A program made the translations under genes and the position numbers. A stretch of DNA of 64,000 nucleotides from NCBI GenBank assembly GCA_041658685.1, contig JBAZZS010000002.1:1-64000 (forward strand). Reading direction: 5' to 3'. The notes under the pieces were generated by a model. The model saw nothing but the letters and a program-made list of their open reading frames with translations. It was not told where the DNA came from and did not search any database. Source of the stretch: Candidatus Gracilibacteria bacterium (lineage in GTDB: Bacteria > Patescibacteriota > Gracilibacteria > UBA1369 > UBA12473). This document shows positions 35,924-44,467 of this stretch, in pieces (within the stretch, counting starts at the first letter, position 1; each line of letters opens with the position of its first letter).

Positions 35924-35991
35924 TCTTTCTATTTTGGGTCAAAAATACCCCCTTGCCAATTGTTTTATTCTAAGAACTAAATTTAAAGATT

Positions 35992-36927
35992 ATGTCGAAT
36001 GAATTGCCATTTTTTTTAGACGAAACCGAGCGGTCAGAGGCCCTACCTATCTCCATCGATCCTAATGAGTTATTTAAACATATCGGTTTTGCTTATAGGT
36101 TAATACGATCCTCTCGGAGAGCTTATTGCATTCATCACGGGGATGCGTATTGGATTAGTTTTTTGGCTGAAACACTTATCCTTCACTGTATTGTAAATAT
36201 AGGGACATACAATAAAAATTATTCACTCCCTACATTTATTAAGAATCGATTCCACGCTTTCTTAAATGAATGTTTCAGGACAGGACAACTCCCTCTAAAT
36301 CCATTGTATGTCGAAACAATGAGAACAAGGGCTTCTCGAGATGTCGCGGGGCACGAAGAAGAATTTCTTGAGGCTCTCGCTGATGCCCCGGATCAAAACC
36401 CTGAGACTGTCATTAAAGTAACGCGAAGGGTTCGATCTAGAACCAATCATGGAAAAATGGAGAATCGTACCGATAAGTATAAAATTCTCTAAATTCGAGA
36501 GGCGCTTGAAGGACTTCGAGCCGCCAGAGTATCATCGGCTGAATCGTTAGAGGCCCCTCTAAAAAATGCCAACAGCTCAACCCCCTTGCAAGCCTTCCTT
36601 CCTGACCTTTCAAGGGGTAAAGATCATCCTGAAGATGCTATCGCCACGCAAGAAATCAGTCAGGCGATCTTTGAATTTAGGACACAATTAAGGGACGAGA
36701 GAGATCGAGCGATTTGGGATCAAAGATTACACAGTGCCACTCCCGCCTCTTTATCAGATTTAGGGAATCAATTTGGCCTTTCAAAAGAATGTATACGTCA
36801 AAGTGACAAGATGTTAAGAGAGGAATTGAAATCATTTTTATTGAAGCGTTTTGGAGGTGATGAATCCTTGATTCGTTCAACCCTAATGGCTTGGGTTAGA
36901 GAAGCTGAAGTTTTTTCTGAAGATTGA
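35992..36927 (+). pseudogene. Sigma-70-like factor interrupted by an in-frame TAA
   Basis: The reading frame starts at ATG 35992, meets TAA at 36490-36492 and continues open in the same frame to 36927. The second part contains a sigma region-4-like helix-turn-helix: LRDERDRAIWDQRL, then SLSDLGNQFGLSKECIRQSDKMLREEL (shown in parts). Between them, AARVSSAESLEAPL resembles the region-3 stretch of RpoH-like factors. The first part is more diverged, with possible region-2 features (FIKNRFHAFLNE). A nonsense-mutated or decayed sigma factor is the simplest reading. Two separate small genes are the alternative, as an ATG lies at 36586. Confidence 0.5.
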
Positions 36928-36967
36928 ACGGATTGAATTTCAAGCGTTTTTCGCGTATAAAATACTC

Positions 36968-38845
36968 ATGAATTCCAAACAACTTCGACGACAATTCATT
37001 GAATTCTTTAAAAAGCACGGGCATGCGGAGATTTCCGGGGCCTCGATTATTCCGGAAAATGACCCGACCGTGCTGTTTACTACCGCAGGCATGCACCCGC
37101 TCGTGCCGTACCTGCTTGGCGAGGCGCACCCGCAAGGCAAACGGCTCACGGATGTGCAAAAGTGCCTGCGCACCGATGATATCGACGAGGTCGGCGACAC
37201 CACGCATCTCACGTTTTTTGAAATGTTGGGCAACTGGTCTTTGGGTGATTATTTTAAAAAAGAAGCGATTGCATGGAGTTATGAATTTTTGACGTCCCCA
37301 ATAGAAAAAGGCGGAATCGGATTCGACCCCAATCGTTTGCATGTGACATGTTTTGCCGGAGATCAAGATGCGCCAAAAGATGAAGACGCGGCTCAAGCGT
37401 GGGAAGCGCTCGGATTTCGACGCTCGGATTCTGTGCCCGAAAGCGATCGATTGAAGGAGAAAAAACTCATTTATTTTTTCGGAAAAAAAGAAAATTGGTG
37501 GGGCCCGGCCGGACAAACCGGACCGTGCGGACCGGACTCGGAAATGTTTTTTGAACGCGACATTCCGGCGTGTTCGCCCGAGTGTTCGCCGGCGTGCGAT
37601 TGCGGAAAATTCGTTGAAATTTGGAACGATGTTTTCATGCAATACAACAAGAATACTGAAGGAAAATTTGAACCCTTGAAACAACAAAACGTCGACACCG
37701 GTATGGGGTTGGAGCGCGCAACATTGATGTTGCAAGGCGTTGAGACGATTTTTGAAACCGACTTATTCGCGCCAATCATGGCAAAAATTGCAGAGTTTTC
37801 GAGAAAATCATTGGATACCCTTTCCGAACCTGAAAAAGTGTCTTTTCGAATTATCGCGGATCATTTGCGCGGGTCGGTTTTCTTGCTCGCAGATCCTCGG
37901 GCCGTGCGGCCTTCCAATACGGATCAGGGGTATGTGCTCCGTCGATTGATTCGACGTGCGATTCGGCACGGGATGAAGCTCGGGATTGAGGATTTCTTCA
38001 CTCCCCTGTTGGCGGACACGATTATCGAGCATTATGGAGAAATTTATCCGGAATTGGTGCGTTCCAAAGATTTCATTCGCGCTCAACTGCAAAAAGAAGA
38101 ATCTCAATTTAGGACCACGCTGGTTTCCGGGGAACGTGAATTTGTGAAAACCGCGGAAAAACTCAAACTCGGAGGATCAACGATTCTTTCCGGGGAGGCC
38201 GCGTTTCATTTGTATGACACGTATGGTTTTCCGCTCGAAATGACCAAGGATTTGGCCAAGGAACACGGGCTGACCGTGGATGCCGCAGCGTATGAAACCT
38301 GTTTTAAGGCGCATCAAGATAAATCGCGCTCCGGCGCTTCGCAAAAATTTGCCGGAGGCATGGCGGACGCGAGCGACCAAACCGTAAAATTGCACACTTC
38401 CACTCATTTGCTCCAATTCGTGTTGCGAGAAGTATTGGGCGATCACGTGTACCAAATGGGGTCCAACATCACGCCTGAACGGTTGCGTTTTGACTTCACG
38501 CATTCGGCCAAAATGACGCCTGAACAGGTGAAAGCCGTGGAGGCGCGAGTGAATGAATTGATCCAAAAAGATTTGCCGATTTCGTTTAAAGTGATGACTC
38601 TTGATGATGCCAAATGTTGCAAGGCGATCGGGGTTTTCCCGTCCAAATATGATGAAAAAATCAAGGTTTACTCGATTGGCGACACATCGATTGAAATTTG
38701 CGGAGGCCCGCATGTGGCTCACACGGGATTGTTGGGTACGTTTAAAATTCTCAAAGAAGAATCCTCGAGCTCCGGAGTGCGCCGGATCAAGGCGACCGTG
38801 AGTGGCGGGCCGGAAAAGGTGGAGATGGCGGGGCAAGAAGCTTAG
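36968..38845 (+). CDS. alaS: Alanyl-tRNA synthetase, C-Ala-less short form
   Basis: 625 residues against about 870 in most bacteria. The class II aminoacylation core (RRQFIEFFKKHGH, TDVQKCLRTDDI, GMGLERATLMLQG) and the editing domain are complete: HTSTH (His476, His480) and CGGPHV (Cys578, His582). The protein ends soon after the editing domain, so the dimerising C-Ala domain and the linker are missing. The stop is followed within 18 bases by a convergent gene, so the loss is not a frameshift. Short AlaRS forms exist in reduced genomes; activity on tRNA-Ala is expected but editing reach may differ. Confidence 0.93.
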   Translation: MNSKQLRRQFIEFFKKHGHAEISGASIIPENDPTVLFTTAGMHPLVPYLLGEAHPQGKRLTDVQKCLRTDDIDEVGDTTHLTFFEMLGNWSLGDYFKKEAIAWSYEFLTSPIEKGGIGFDPNRLHVTCFAGDQDAPKDEDAAQAWEALGFRRSDSVPESDRLKEKKLIYFFGKKENWWGPAGQTGPCGPDSEMFFERDIPACSPECSPACDCGKFVEIWNDVFMQYNKNTEGKFEPLKQQNVDTGMGLERATLMLQGVETIFETDLFAPIMAKIAEFSRKSLDTLSEPEKVSFRIIADHLRGSVFLLADPRAVRPSNTDQGYVLRRLIRRAIRHGMKLGIEDFFTPLLADTIIEHYGEIYPELVRSKDFIRAQLQKEESQFRTTLVSGEREFVKTAEKLKLGGSTILSGEAAFHLYDTYGFPLEMTKDLAKEHGLTVDAAAYETCFKAHQDKSRSGASQKFAGGMADASDQTVKLHTSTHLLQFVLREVLGDHVYQMGSNITPERLRFDFTHSAKMTPEQVKAVEARVNELIQKDLPISFKVMTLDDAKCCKAIGVFPSKYDEKIKVYSIGDTSIEICGGPHVAHTGLLGTFKILKEESSSSGVRRIKATVSGGPEKVEMAGQEA

Positions 38846-38863
38846 CGGAGTGGCGGATTTTCT

Positions 38864-40207
38864 TTATCCCACCACCGACTCCTCTTCCAAAATTTTCATC
38901 AATCTTTTGAAGTTCTCAGGATCTTTGTTCACATGCTCCATGCCGATGAGGGAAATTTCTTGAATTCCTGAGGAAAAGAAAGCCAAAATGACTTCCATGT
39001 CCCCGGTTTTCATCAAATCTTCCACTTTTTTCTCATCAAATGTGGATTCGTAGGGTTGTAATTTTTCAATCAATCGAGGCCCAATTTGCTTGCCGATATT
39101 TTCGAGGTCTTTTGTGCTATTGATTCTAGATAAATCCACGCCTTTGATTTCTTCTTTTAAGATAGGAATGATCACGTCAAAAAATTGATTCATGGGCTCT
39201 AAGCGCGGCTCGCGTTTCACAAGATCTTTTCTGAAACTTTGAGCGCGCAATCGGTACGCAGCCACTTGTTCATCAGTAATCTCTTCCATTTTTTTATCAG
39301 GCATAGTCAATTCAGCTTTTCTCAAAATATCCCCCGCCCCGGGCATGGCTCGAAACATTTTTTCAAAACCATCACGCCCCAATCCCATTTTTTCCATTTC
39401 AGGGGTCATCTCCGGAGGAATTTTTGACATCATCATGTCCGCGAGCAAAGAATAGGTTCTGTCGTCAAGTGTGGGTTTGATTTCCCTGACCGTCACTTTA
39501 GTTTCCGTGGATTCGACGACCGGAGGTTTCGTTTCAAGTTTTTCCCCGTTATTGATGATTTTTGTCTCGTCCTTTGACGATTCTTCTTTGACTTCGGCAT
39601 TGGTTGGATTTCCTTGGATTTTTTCAGTCTCTTTAATTTCGGGGGAAGTTGCCTCGGGTTTATTTTTGGCTTTTGGCTCCGGTTTTGGCGGAAATAAAAA
39701 CCCTTCCATTCTCACGGTTTCGCCGTCGTCGGCCAGGACTTTCAATTTCCATCGCCCGTCCTGTTCAAAAATTTCGACATATTCCCCAGGTTCCACTTTA
39801 TCCATATTGCTCGCCCCAATCGCTTTGTCTCCCTGCCGATTTTCAGAGGCGTTTTGCAAATAATTCAAACAATAAAACATCACTTGTTCCGGCGTGCGGG
39901 CACCCAACCCCTTATCCGCGAATTGTTGATTCATGGCATCCAAAATCGCCTGACTCACCGGCATGCCGTTCAATTCCGCTTCTTTCTTTTTGAGACTATA
40001 ATTCAATTTCGGAGAAGCCAACCCTTCCCAAATATCCTCCTCCAAATCCGTTCGCGCCTTTTCACCCAAATCGCCCGAAAGCTCGAGTAAACTTTTATAA
40101 ACCTGATCGCGCTCTTCGGGAGTGAGATTTTTGTAGCGATCCGGAGAATCCCCTTTTGGGAGAATCACTTCTTGGCCCGAGGGCATGGTTCTGTTCTCGA
40201 GAGGCAT
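38864..40207 (-). CDS. Hypothetical protein with acidic low-complexity middle
   Basis: 447 residues, no signal peptide or membrane span. The N-terminal 160 residues are helical, and a short strand-rich stretch (YVEIFEQDGRWKLKVLADDGE) resembles an SH3-like fold. A Pro/Glu/Lys/Thr-rich linker (about 175-240) is probably disordered, and a helical C-terminal half follows (ending LKEE, FKRLMKILEEES). The calm, acidic composition suggests a cytoplasmic protein. I do not recognise it. Transcription likely starts at the extended -10 at 40244-40252. Confidence 0.6.
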   Translation of the reverse strand: MPLENRTMPSGQEVILPKGDSPDRYKNLTPEERDQVYKSLLELSGDLGEKARTDLEEDIWEGLASPKLNYSLKKKEAELNGMPVSQAILDAMNQQFADKGLGARTPEQVMFYCLNYLQNASENRQGDKAIGASNMDKVEPGEYVEIFEQDGRWKLKVLADDGETVRMEGFLFPPKPEPKAKNKPEATSPEIKETEKIQGNPTNAEVKEESSKDETKIINNGEKLETKPPVVESTETKVTVREIKPTLDDRTYSLLADMMMSKIPPEMTPEMEKMGLGRDGFEKMFRAMPGAGDILRKAELTMPDKKMEEITDEQVAAYRLRAQSFRKDLVKREPRLEPMNQFFDVIIPILKEEIKGVDLSRINSTKDLENIGKQIGPRLIEKLQPYESTFDEKKVEDLMKTGDMEVILAFFSSGIQEISLIGMEHVNKDPENFKRLMKILEEESVVG

Positions 40208-40243
40208 GGGAGGGGATGAGTGATGAAATTTACAAATCTTTAA

Positions 40244-40252
40244 ATTATATCA
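40244..40252 (-). promoter_or_regulatory. Extended -10 promoter for the hypothetical gene at 38864-40207
   Basis: The minus strand reads TGATATAAT, a consensus -10 TATAAT preceded by the TGn extension. The -35 region 17 bases upstream (TTTTAA) is poor, which is typical of extended -10 promoters. The start codon is about 37 bases downstream. Confidence 0.6.
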
Positions 40253-40309
40253 TAAAATCCCCTATATTAAAAGGTCCTGTTCTCTTGTTTGAAAATTTTT
40301 GCCGGCTAT

Positions 40310-40636
40310 TTAGACAAAGGTTGCCTCAAAGGTATAAACACCAATATCTAATATAACTTCTAATTTTCTTTTTAAAGAATCTGCCGTAAATCCTTCTTTG
40401 GGGCTTAAGGATATCGTGTTTTCATCATTTTTTGTATTAGCACTGTTCCCAATATGTAAACACCTAAGCTCTCCAATTCTGCATTTATCCGCGGGCTTTC
40501 CTTCATATGTTATGTTGGAAAGTTCTCCTATTGTCCAATTCTCTGGAATTTCTATTCTTGGCGCTTGAGCCATTGGCACTGGATCTGGCGTAGGGGGGGG
40601 GCTTTTCTCTTCTTTTCTTTCCCTCCATTCTTCCAT
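40310..40636 (-). CDS. Small hypothetical protein
   Basis: 108 residues with a Pro-rich N-terminus (SPPPTPDPVP) and a beta-rich remainder containing two cysteines (KCRIGELRCLHIG). No membrane span or signal peptide. The composition looks coding and no overlapping gene competes, but I recognise no family. An in-frame ATG at 40573 (before AQAPRIEIP) could be the real start. It lies 52 bases downstream of miaB on the same strand and 102 bases before the next gene. Confidence 0.45.
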   Translation of the reverse strand: MEEWRERKEEKSPPPTPDPVPMAQAPRIEIPENWTIGELSNITYEGKPADKCRIGELRCLHIGNSANTKNDENTISLSPKEGFTADSLKRKLEVILDIGVYTFEATFV

Positions 40637-40688
40637 AGTGAATTGGTTATTTAAAAAGGAGGTTAAATTACCATAAAATTTTTAAATT

Positions 40689-42161
40689 TCAAACTTTTGC
40701 TCCCTCCAGATAAAACGACTCGATTTTTGTGATTTTGACGCGAACGTAAGATCCGATGAGACTTTTACAATTTTTTACGGATTTTTTAGTAAAAAACACC
40801 TCCTTAAAATGTGGCGTCCTTCCCGAATAGCGATCTCCTTTTTGCTTTTCCACCAACACCTCCACGACTTGACCAAGATAAGGTTTATTTCGCGCGGCCA
40901 TCCCCTTTTTTAAAATTTCATTCAATACGGCGAAGCGACGCTTTTTCTCCTCAAACAACACATCATCCTTGAGGTGCTTTTCCGCATACGTGCCTTTGCG
41001 CGGAGAAAACATGGCTAAATACACCATGTCCCACTTCACTTTTTTGGCCAGGGTGCAGGTTTTTTTGAAATCCGCCTCAGTCTCGCCCGGAAATCCCACA
41101 ATGATGTCGGTCGAAATCGCGGCATCGGGCAAATACTTGCGAATCATGTCGATCAAATTCAAATAATGCGAAGCTGTGTAGGTGCGGCGCATGGCCTTGA
41201 GCACCGCATCGCTCCCGGCCTGAACAGGCAAATGAAAATAGGGCTGAAGCGTCTTGAGCTCCTTGTGCAATCGCACCAATTCTTCGCAAAAATCATGCGG
41301 GTGCGGCGACAAAAATCGCAAACGTCGAAGTCCGTTTTTGTGAAGTTTGTCAATTTCGCGAAGCAGGGTGAGGAAAGGGCGCTCGGTTTTTTCGAGTTTT
41401 TTTACGGCGCGAGAAGAGGCCATCGCATTCTTTCCTTTTCCGAAAATCTGACTGTTGAACACCACGTTCGGAATCCCGGTGTGCTGAGGAAAATGACCGC
41501 TCAATTTATCCGCCACGCTGAGCCCGTACGAGTCCACGGTTTGACCGAGCAATACAATTTCAGTAGCTCCTTTTTTCACCGCTTCTTTGCACTCGACCAG
41601 CACTTCGTCCATGGGGCGGCTGTGCTCTCGGCGGCGGCTGAACGGCACAATGCAATACGTGCAAAATTTGTCGCACCCGGTCTGAATCGGGATCCACGCC
41701 TGCGCCGCAGACACGCGCTTGGGCGCAATGGTGAAATAATCTTTTTTGGCCGCTTCAACGCCTTTTTCAAGCTTTAATTTAAGCGAAGGTTGCGCTTCTT
41801 TTAACAACTCACCGAGTCGGGCGAGGTCATCGATGCGAAATACAAAATCGATCATCTTAATGCGGAAAAGCGGATCTCTGGGTTTTGCTTTTGAATTACG
41901 AATTCCGGACGATCGCGTCATGCACCCGGTGACACCGATGAGAAGTTTTGGATTCTTTTTTTTGAGAGCTTTGAGATCGCTCAATTTGCTATACACTCTG
42001 TCTTCGGCTTTTTTACGAATCGAGCACGTGTTGAAAAGAATCAAATCCGCTTTGTTTTCATCGATGGCCGGTTTGTATCCCAGACCTTCGAGCACGGCAG
42101 TGAGGCGCTCGGAGTCCGAGGCGTTCATTTGGCAACCGAAGGTATGGAGAAAATAAAGCAT
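40689..42161 (-). CDS. miaB: MiaB: tRNA-2-methylthio-N6-dimethylallyladenosine synthase
   Basis: 490 residues, slightly longer than usual (about 440-475). The N-terminal UPF0004 domain provides Cys10, Cys46 and Cys80 for the auxiliary [4Fe-4S] cluster. The radical-SAM site is CDKFCTYC (Cys163, Cys167, Cys170). The C-terminal TRAM domain starts near GQVVEVLVE. An insertion of about 45 residues (about 216-260, around GHFPQHTG and GKGKNAMASS) separates radical-SAM strands. The enzyme would methylthiolate A37 of tRNAs. A MtaB-type function is possible but the sequence and order of domains fit MiaB. Confidence 0.9.
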   Translation of the reverse strand: MLYFLHTFGCQMNASDSERLTAVLEGLGYKPAIDENKADLILFNTCSIRKKAEDRVYSKLSDLKALKKKNPKLLIGVTGCMTRSSGIRNSKAKPRDPLFRIKMIDFVFRIDDLARLGELLKEAQPSLKLKLEKGVEAAKKDYFTIAPKRVSAAQAWIPIQTGCDKFCTYCIVPFSRRREHSRPMDEVLVECKEAVKKGATEIVLLGQTVDSYGLSVADKLSGHFPQHTGIPNVVFNSQIFGKGKNAMASSRAVKKLEKTERPFLTLLREIDKLHKNGLRRLRFLSPHPHDFCEELVRLHKELKTLQPYFHLPVQAGSDAVLKAMRRTYTASHYLNLIDMIRKYLPDAAISTDIIVGFPGETEADFKKTCTLAKKVKWDMVYLAMFSPRKGTYAEKHLKDDVLFEEKKRRFAVLNEILKKGMAARNKPYLGQVVEVLVEKQKGDRYSGRTPHFKEVFFTKKSVKNCKSLIGSYVRVKITKIESFYLEGAKV

Positions 42162-42165
42162 AAAG

Positions 42166-42666
42166 TTAAAATTTCCCTTCCACGATCCCCTTAAACATCA
42201 CAAACGGAAATCGATGCAGGCGTGCACGGAGGATTTTTGTGTTTTCGCATAAATGTTTTTCCAATTCATCGAGTGCTTTCCATTCGTTTTCAATGTCGGT
42301 GCGCGATTCGAGCCAACCCATATCTTGCGCCACCGACGTCCCGGCTTTTACATTATCGAACAACTCAACCAGCGCTTCTTCGAGATCTTGCTCTTTTTCC
42401 CAAACCGTACGAAATCCTTTCGCTTGGCGCGCGGCTTCGCGTTTTTCAATCACTTTTTCAATCTGTGGCGACGGCGTTTTTTCAACCCCGAGATAACTCT
42501 CAATAAGATAAGGAACGATATCCCGGCGATGCGCCATTTTTGCAACCAATTCCTCTTCCACAATACGAATCTTTTTGGCTTGGACCAAAAGATGGTCGAG
42601 GACCCAGGCAAGACCAAGGATGATGAGAATAACCAGGGCGATGAGGAGAATGAGAAGTTTTGGCAT
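42166..42666 (-). CDS. LemA-like membrane protein (divergent)
   Basis: 166 residues with one N-terminal membrane helix (about 3-25) and a long helical remainder. The stretch HRRDIVPYLIESYLG resembles the RRYNLIPNLVEAV core of LemA (compare 13218-13838), and both share the anchor-plus-bundle layout, so I read it as a distant LemA relative. It begins a run of membrane proteins (PH-domain genes) on the minus strand and lies 4 bases upstream of miaB. The 110-base gap upstream contains hairpin element G and an A/T-rich leader. Confidence 0.55.
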   Translation of the reverse strand: MPKLLILLIALVILIILGLAWVLDHLLVQAKKIRIVEEELVAKMAHRRDIVPYLIESYLGVEKTPSPQIEKVIEKREAARQAKGFRTVWEKEQDLEEALVELFDNVKAGTSVAQDMGWLESRTDIENEWKALDELEKHLCENTKILRARLHRFPFVMFKGIVEGKF

Positions 42667-42742
42667 AGAGTTAAGTTCGAAATACTAAACAAATACAAAA
42701 TCAGAATATCGAAATTCAAAATAAATAAAAATACAAAATGCG

Positions 42743-42776
42743 GGCACTTCGTCCGCCTTTGGCGGGACTGCGTGCC
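42743..42776 (-). repeat. Interspersed hairpin element G (stem GGCAC/GTGCC)
   Basis: The minus strand reads GGCAC, then GCAGTCCCGCC, a short loop and GGCGGACGAA, then GTGCC. It keeps the GAA-stem junction of the family but has an inner second stem (GTCCCGCC with GGCGGAC, one bulge). It begins directly after the stop codon of the PH-domain gene at 42777. Confidence 0.6.
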
Positions 42777-43427
42777 TTATTGCACAAACGTCTCCCCTGA
42801 GGCGGTTAAGTCCTCCTTGTCGGTTGAAGCCGGGATTGGAGTTGGCGTCGGTTCTCCTGGTTTTTCTTCTTGTTTCAACTGCGCTTTCCCTCCCCCGGTT
42901 TTCCCAAACGCAAAATCGCGCTTGTATTGATTGGCCAAATCCATAATGCGACGCGCAATGTTGTACGGATCTTTCACATGATGAATTTCAAATAATATTT
43001 TTTCCGCTGCGGTCTGCACCATCAACGATCCGAAATTAAACAAATTACTCAAGATCCCTTTTGATACATGTTTTACATCTTGAATTTGAGACAACTCGGT
43101 TTCGGAAATCACTCGGTGCATAAAAGAAATCTGATTCACGAAAATCATGCGCTCGTTGGTCACAATGATGATGTCGATTTCGTCTTCAAGCCATCGAATA
43201 AAGGTCACCAATAAGGCAAAATCTAAGCCAAGTAAAAAGAAAATCGTTACCAGCTTGGCCGTATTCGGAGTGATATCCAGTCCCAATTCCAACCACGCAT
43301 AAATCCCAGCCAACGTCCCTACGGTGAGGACCATAAACAACACTAATTTTACGTACACAATCCAATGTTTAGAGATGAGATGTTTGACGATCTCGTTTTC
43401 TTTTTGTCCGGGAAATCGTGGAAGCAT
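42777..43427 (-). CDS. Bacterial PH-domain membrane protein 1
   Basis: 216 residues. Two membrane spans (about 25-48 and 55-78) are followed by a bacterial PH-like domain: IIVTNERMIFVNQ, SETELSQIQDVKHVSKGIL and FNFGSLMVQTA. This is the layout of YdbS/YdbT-type or DUF304 membrane proteins. The C-terminal tail is Pro/Glu/Ser-rich. The next gene upstream encodes a similar protein, so the pair may form a membrane complex. No function is known to me beyond a likely envelope role. Confidence 0.78.
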   Translation of the reverse strand: MLPRFPGQKENEIVKHLISKHWIVYVKLVLFMVLTVGTLAGIYAWLELGLDITPNTAKLVTIFFLLGLDFALLVTFIRWLEDEIDIIIVTNERMIFVNQISFMHRVISETELSQIQDVKHVSKGILSNLFNFGSLMVQTAAEKILFEIHHVKDPYNIARRIMDLANQYKRDFAFGKTGGGKAQLKQEEKPGEPTPTPIPASTDKEDLTASGETFVQ

Positions 43428-43466
43428 GGGGAAATAGTATTTAGTATGTAAAAGTTAGGGGGTTCG

Positions 43467-43487
43467 GACACTCACTTCGTTCGTGTC
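43467..43487 (-). repeat. Interspersed hairpin element B1 (stem GACAC/GTGTC)
   Basis: The minus strand reads GACAC, GAACGAAGTGA, GTGTC. It covers the TGA stop codon (43472-43474) of the second PH-domain gene, and its neighbour B2 lies 9 bases away inside the same gene end. Confidence 0.6.
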
Positions 43488-44140
43488 TGGGGGGAGCTCA
43501 CTTCGCTATCGCTACGTGAGTGGTGAGTGGGACTCGGAAGCGCTTGATATTGCCGTGGCAAAGGTTTGACTCCTCTTTTTTCTTTACCCCGCTCCAAAAT
43601 ATAACCGCGTTTAGCATGATTGATCTGATTGAAATAGTACTCGGGATGAGGAAGGTCACGCAAGATCATCGAAGCACTGGTGGTGGATACGGTCACGAGC
43701 AAATCGCCGTAATTCAACAAATTCGGCCAAACCCCGGCCTGATGTTTTTTGATGTCTTGAATTTCATGCAAGTCCACAATTTCTTTATCATTACAAATAA
43801 ATATTGTTTTTTTCATATTGATGACTCGATAATTGGTTAAAATAACGATTTCAAAATAATAATTGAGCAGCCGTATAAAAAAGAAATGGGTCAAAAGGAT
43901 CAAAAAAATGGCGGCGATTAAAAAAATGCTTTTAAAAAGAAGGCTGCCCCTCGCCTCTCCGGCGGAAAATAATGAAATCAACACCAAAATCAATGAAACC
44001 GACAGCACCAAACACACTCCAATAAACGGCAAAAGCACCACCGGATGTTTGCGTGTAAAATTTTTCACCTCCTCATTCTTTTGCTGACCTTGGAAGTGAC
44101 GATCCGTATTGTCGAGCTCTTCGATCAATAAAATTTCCAT
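43472..44140 (-). CDS. Bacterial PH-domain membrane protein 2
   Basis: 222 residues. Two membrane spans (about 35-57 and 68-92) and a PH-like domain (ILTNYRVINMKKTIF, DLHEIQDIKKHQAG, LNYGDLLVTVST). It differs from protein 1 in sequence but has the same plan. The last 25 residues (SPTHHSRSDSEVSSPQTRTK) come from two hairpin elements, so the original C-terminus was replaced. The stop codon is inside element B1. It lies 44 bases upstream of PH protein 1 and 10 bases downstream of a small membrane protein gene. Confidence 0.75.
   Translation of the reverse strand: MEILLIEELDNTDRHFQGQQKNEEVKNFTRKHPVVLLPFIGVCLVLSVSLILVLISLFSAGEARGSLLFKSIFLIAAIFLILLTHFFFIRLLNYYFEIVILTNYRVINMKKTIFICNDKEIVDLHEIQDIKKHQAGVWPNLLNYGDLLVTVSTTSASMILRDLPHPEYYFNQINHAKRGYILERGKEKRGVKPLPRQYQALPSPTHHSRSDSEVSSPQTRTK
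43497..43520 (-). repeat. Interspersed hairpin element B2 (stem CTCAC/GTGAG)
   Basis: The minus strand reads CTCAC, GTAGCGATAGCGAA, GTGAG. It lies inside the last codons of the PH-domain gene at 43472-44140 and shares stem bases with element A but a different loop length. Confidence 0.65.
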
Positions 44141-44149
44141 AAAAAGGGG

Positions 44150-44398
44150 TCACAGTAGATCGGGAATAAAAAAAATCGCGAGCGCAAGGCTCATACTCAA
44201 GGTAACGATCAAATACAGTCCAACGATCCAATGCAAATGAACGATGCCTAACAAAAGGGTGTATTGAGATTCCTCAAAACGGTGCGCTTGAATGTACGAA
44301 TACAGCCGACGAATGGAAACCACGCAAAACCCAAACGACACAAGAGCCGCGGTTCCGGCAATGAGGGCGAGAATGGGAGCCATAAGGGGAATGATCAA
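44150..44398 (-). CDS. Small two-span membrane protein
   Basis: 82 residues with two hydrophobic spans (about 4-28 and 52-78) separated by a basic loop (RRLYSYIQAHRFEES). It lies 10 bases upstream of the second PH-domain gene and 63 bases downstream of the GT4 gene, on the same strand. The length and placement suggest a real subunit of the PH-domain cluster. I recognise no family, and the start could be later (ATG near 44380). Confidence 0.5.
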   Translation of the reverse strand: MIIPLMAPILALIAGTAALVSFGFCVVSIRRLYSYIQAHRFEESQYTLLLGIVHLHWIVGLYLIVTLSMSLALAIFFIPDLL

Positions 44399-44437
44399 TG
44401 TACGAATGCCTAAAGAGGAGAAAATGCGAAGCTTTTT

Positions 44438-44467
44438 CTTGAGGTCCCCCGCTCGACAGGCTCAAAG
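44438..44467. repeat. Palindromic element H at the GT4 3' end
   Basis: On the minus strand CTTTGAG, CCTGTCGAGCGGGGGAC, CTCAAG form a 5-6 bp stem. It resembles widespread short intergenic repeats with a GAGCCTGTCGA core. The TGA stop codon of the GT4 gene (44462-44464) lies in its first arm, as with the other hairpins. Confidence 0.5.

Noticed and set aside
38177..38836. Antisense open frame inside alaS
   Set aside because: The plus-strand AlaRS motifs are unmistakable; the antisense product is Arg/His/Phe-rich without features.
41166..41777. Antisense open frame inside miaB
   Set aside because: It runs opposite a clear MiaB gene with all six cluster cysteines; its predicted sequence is Phe/His/Arg-rich shadow composition.
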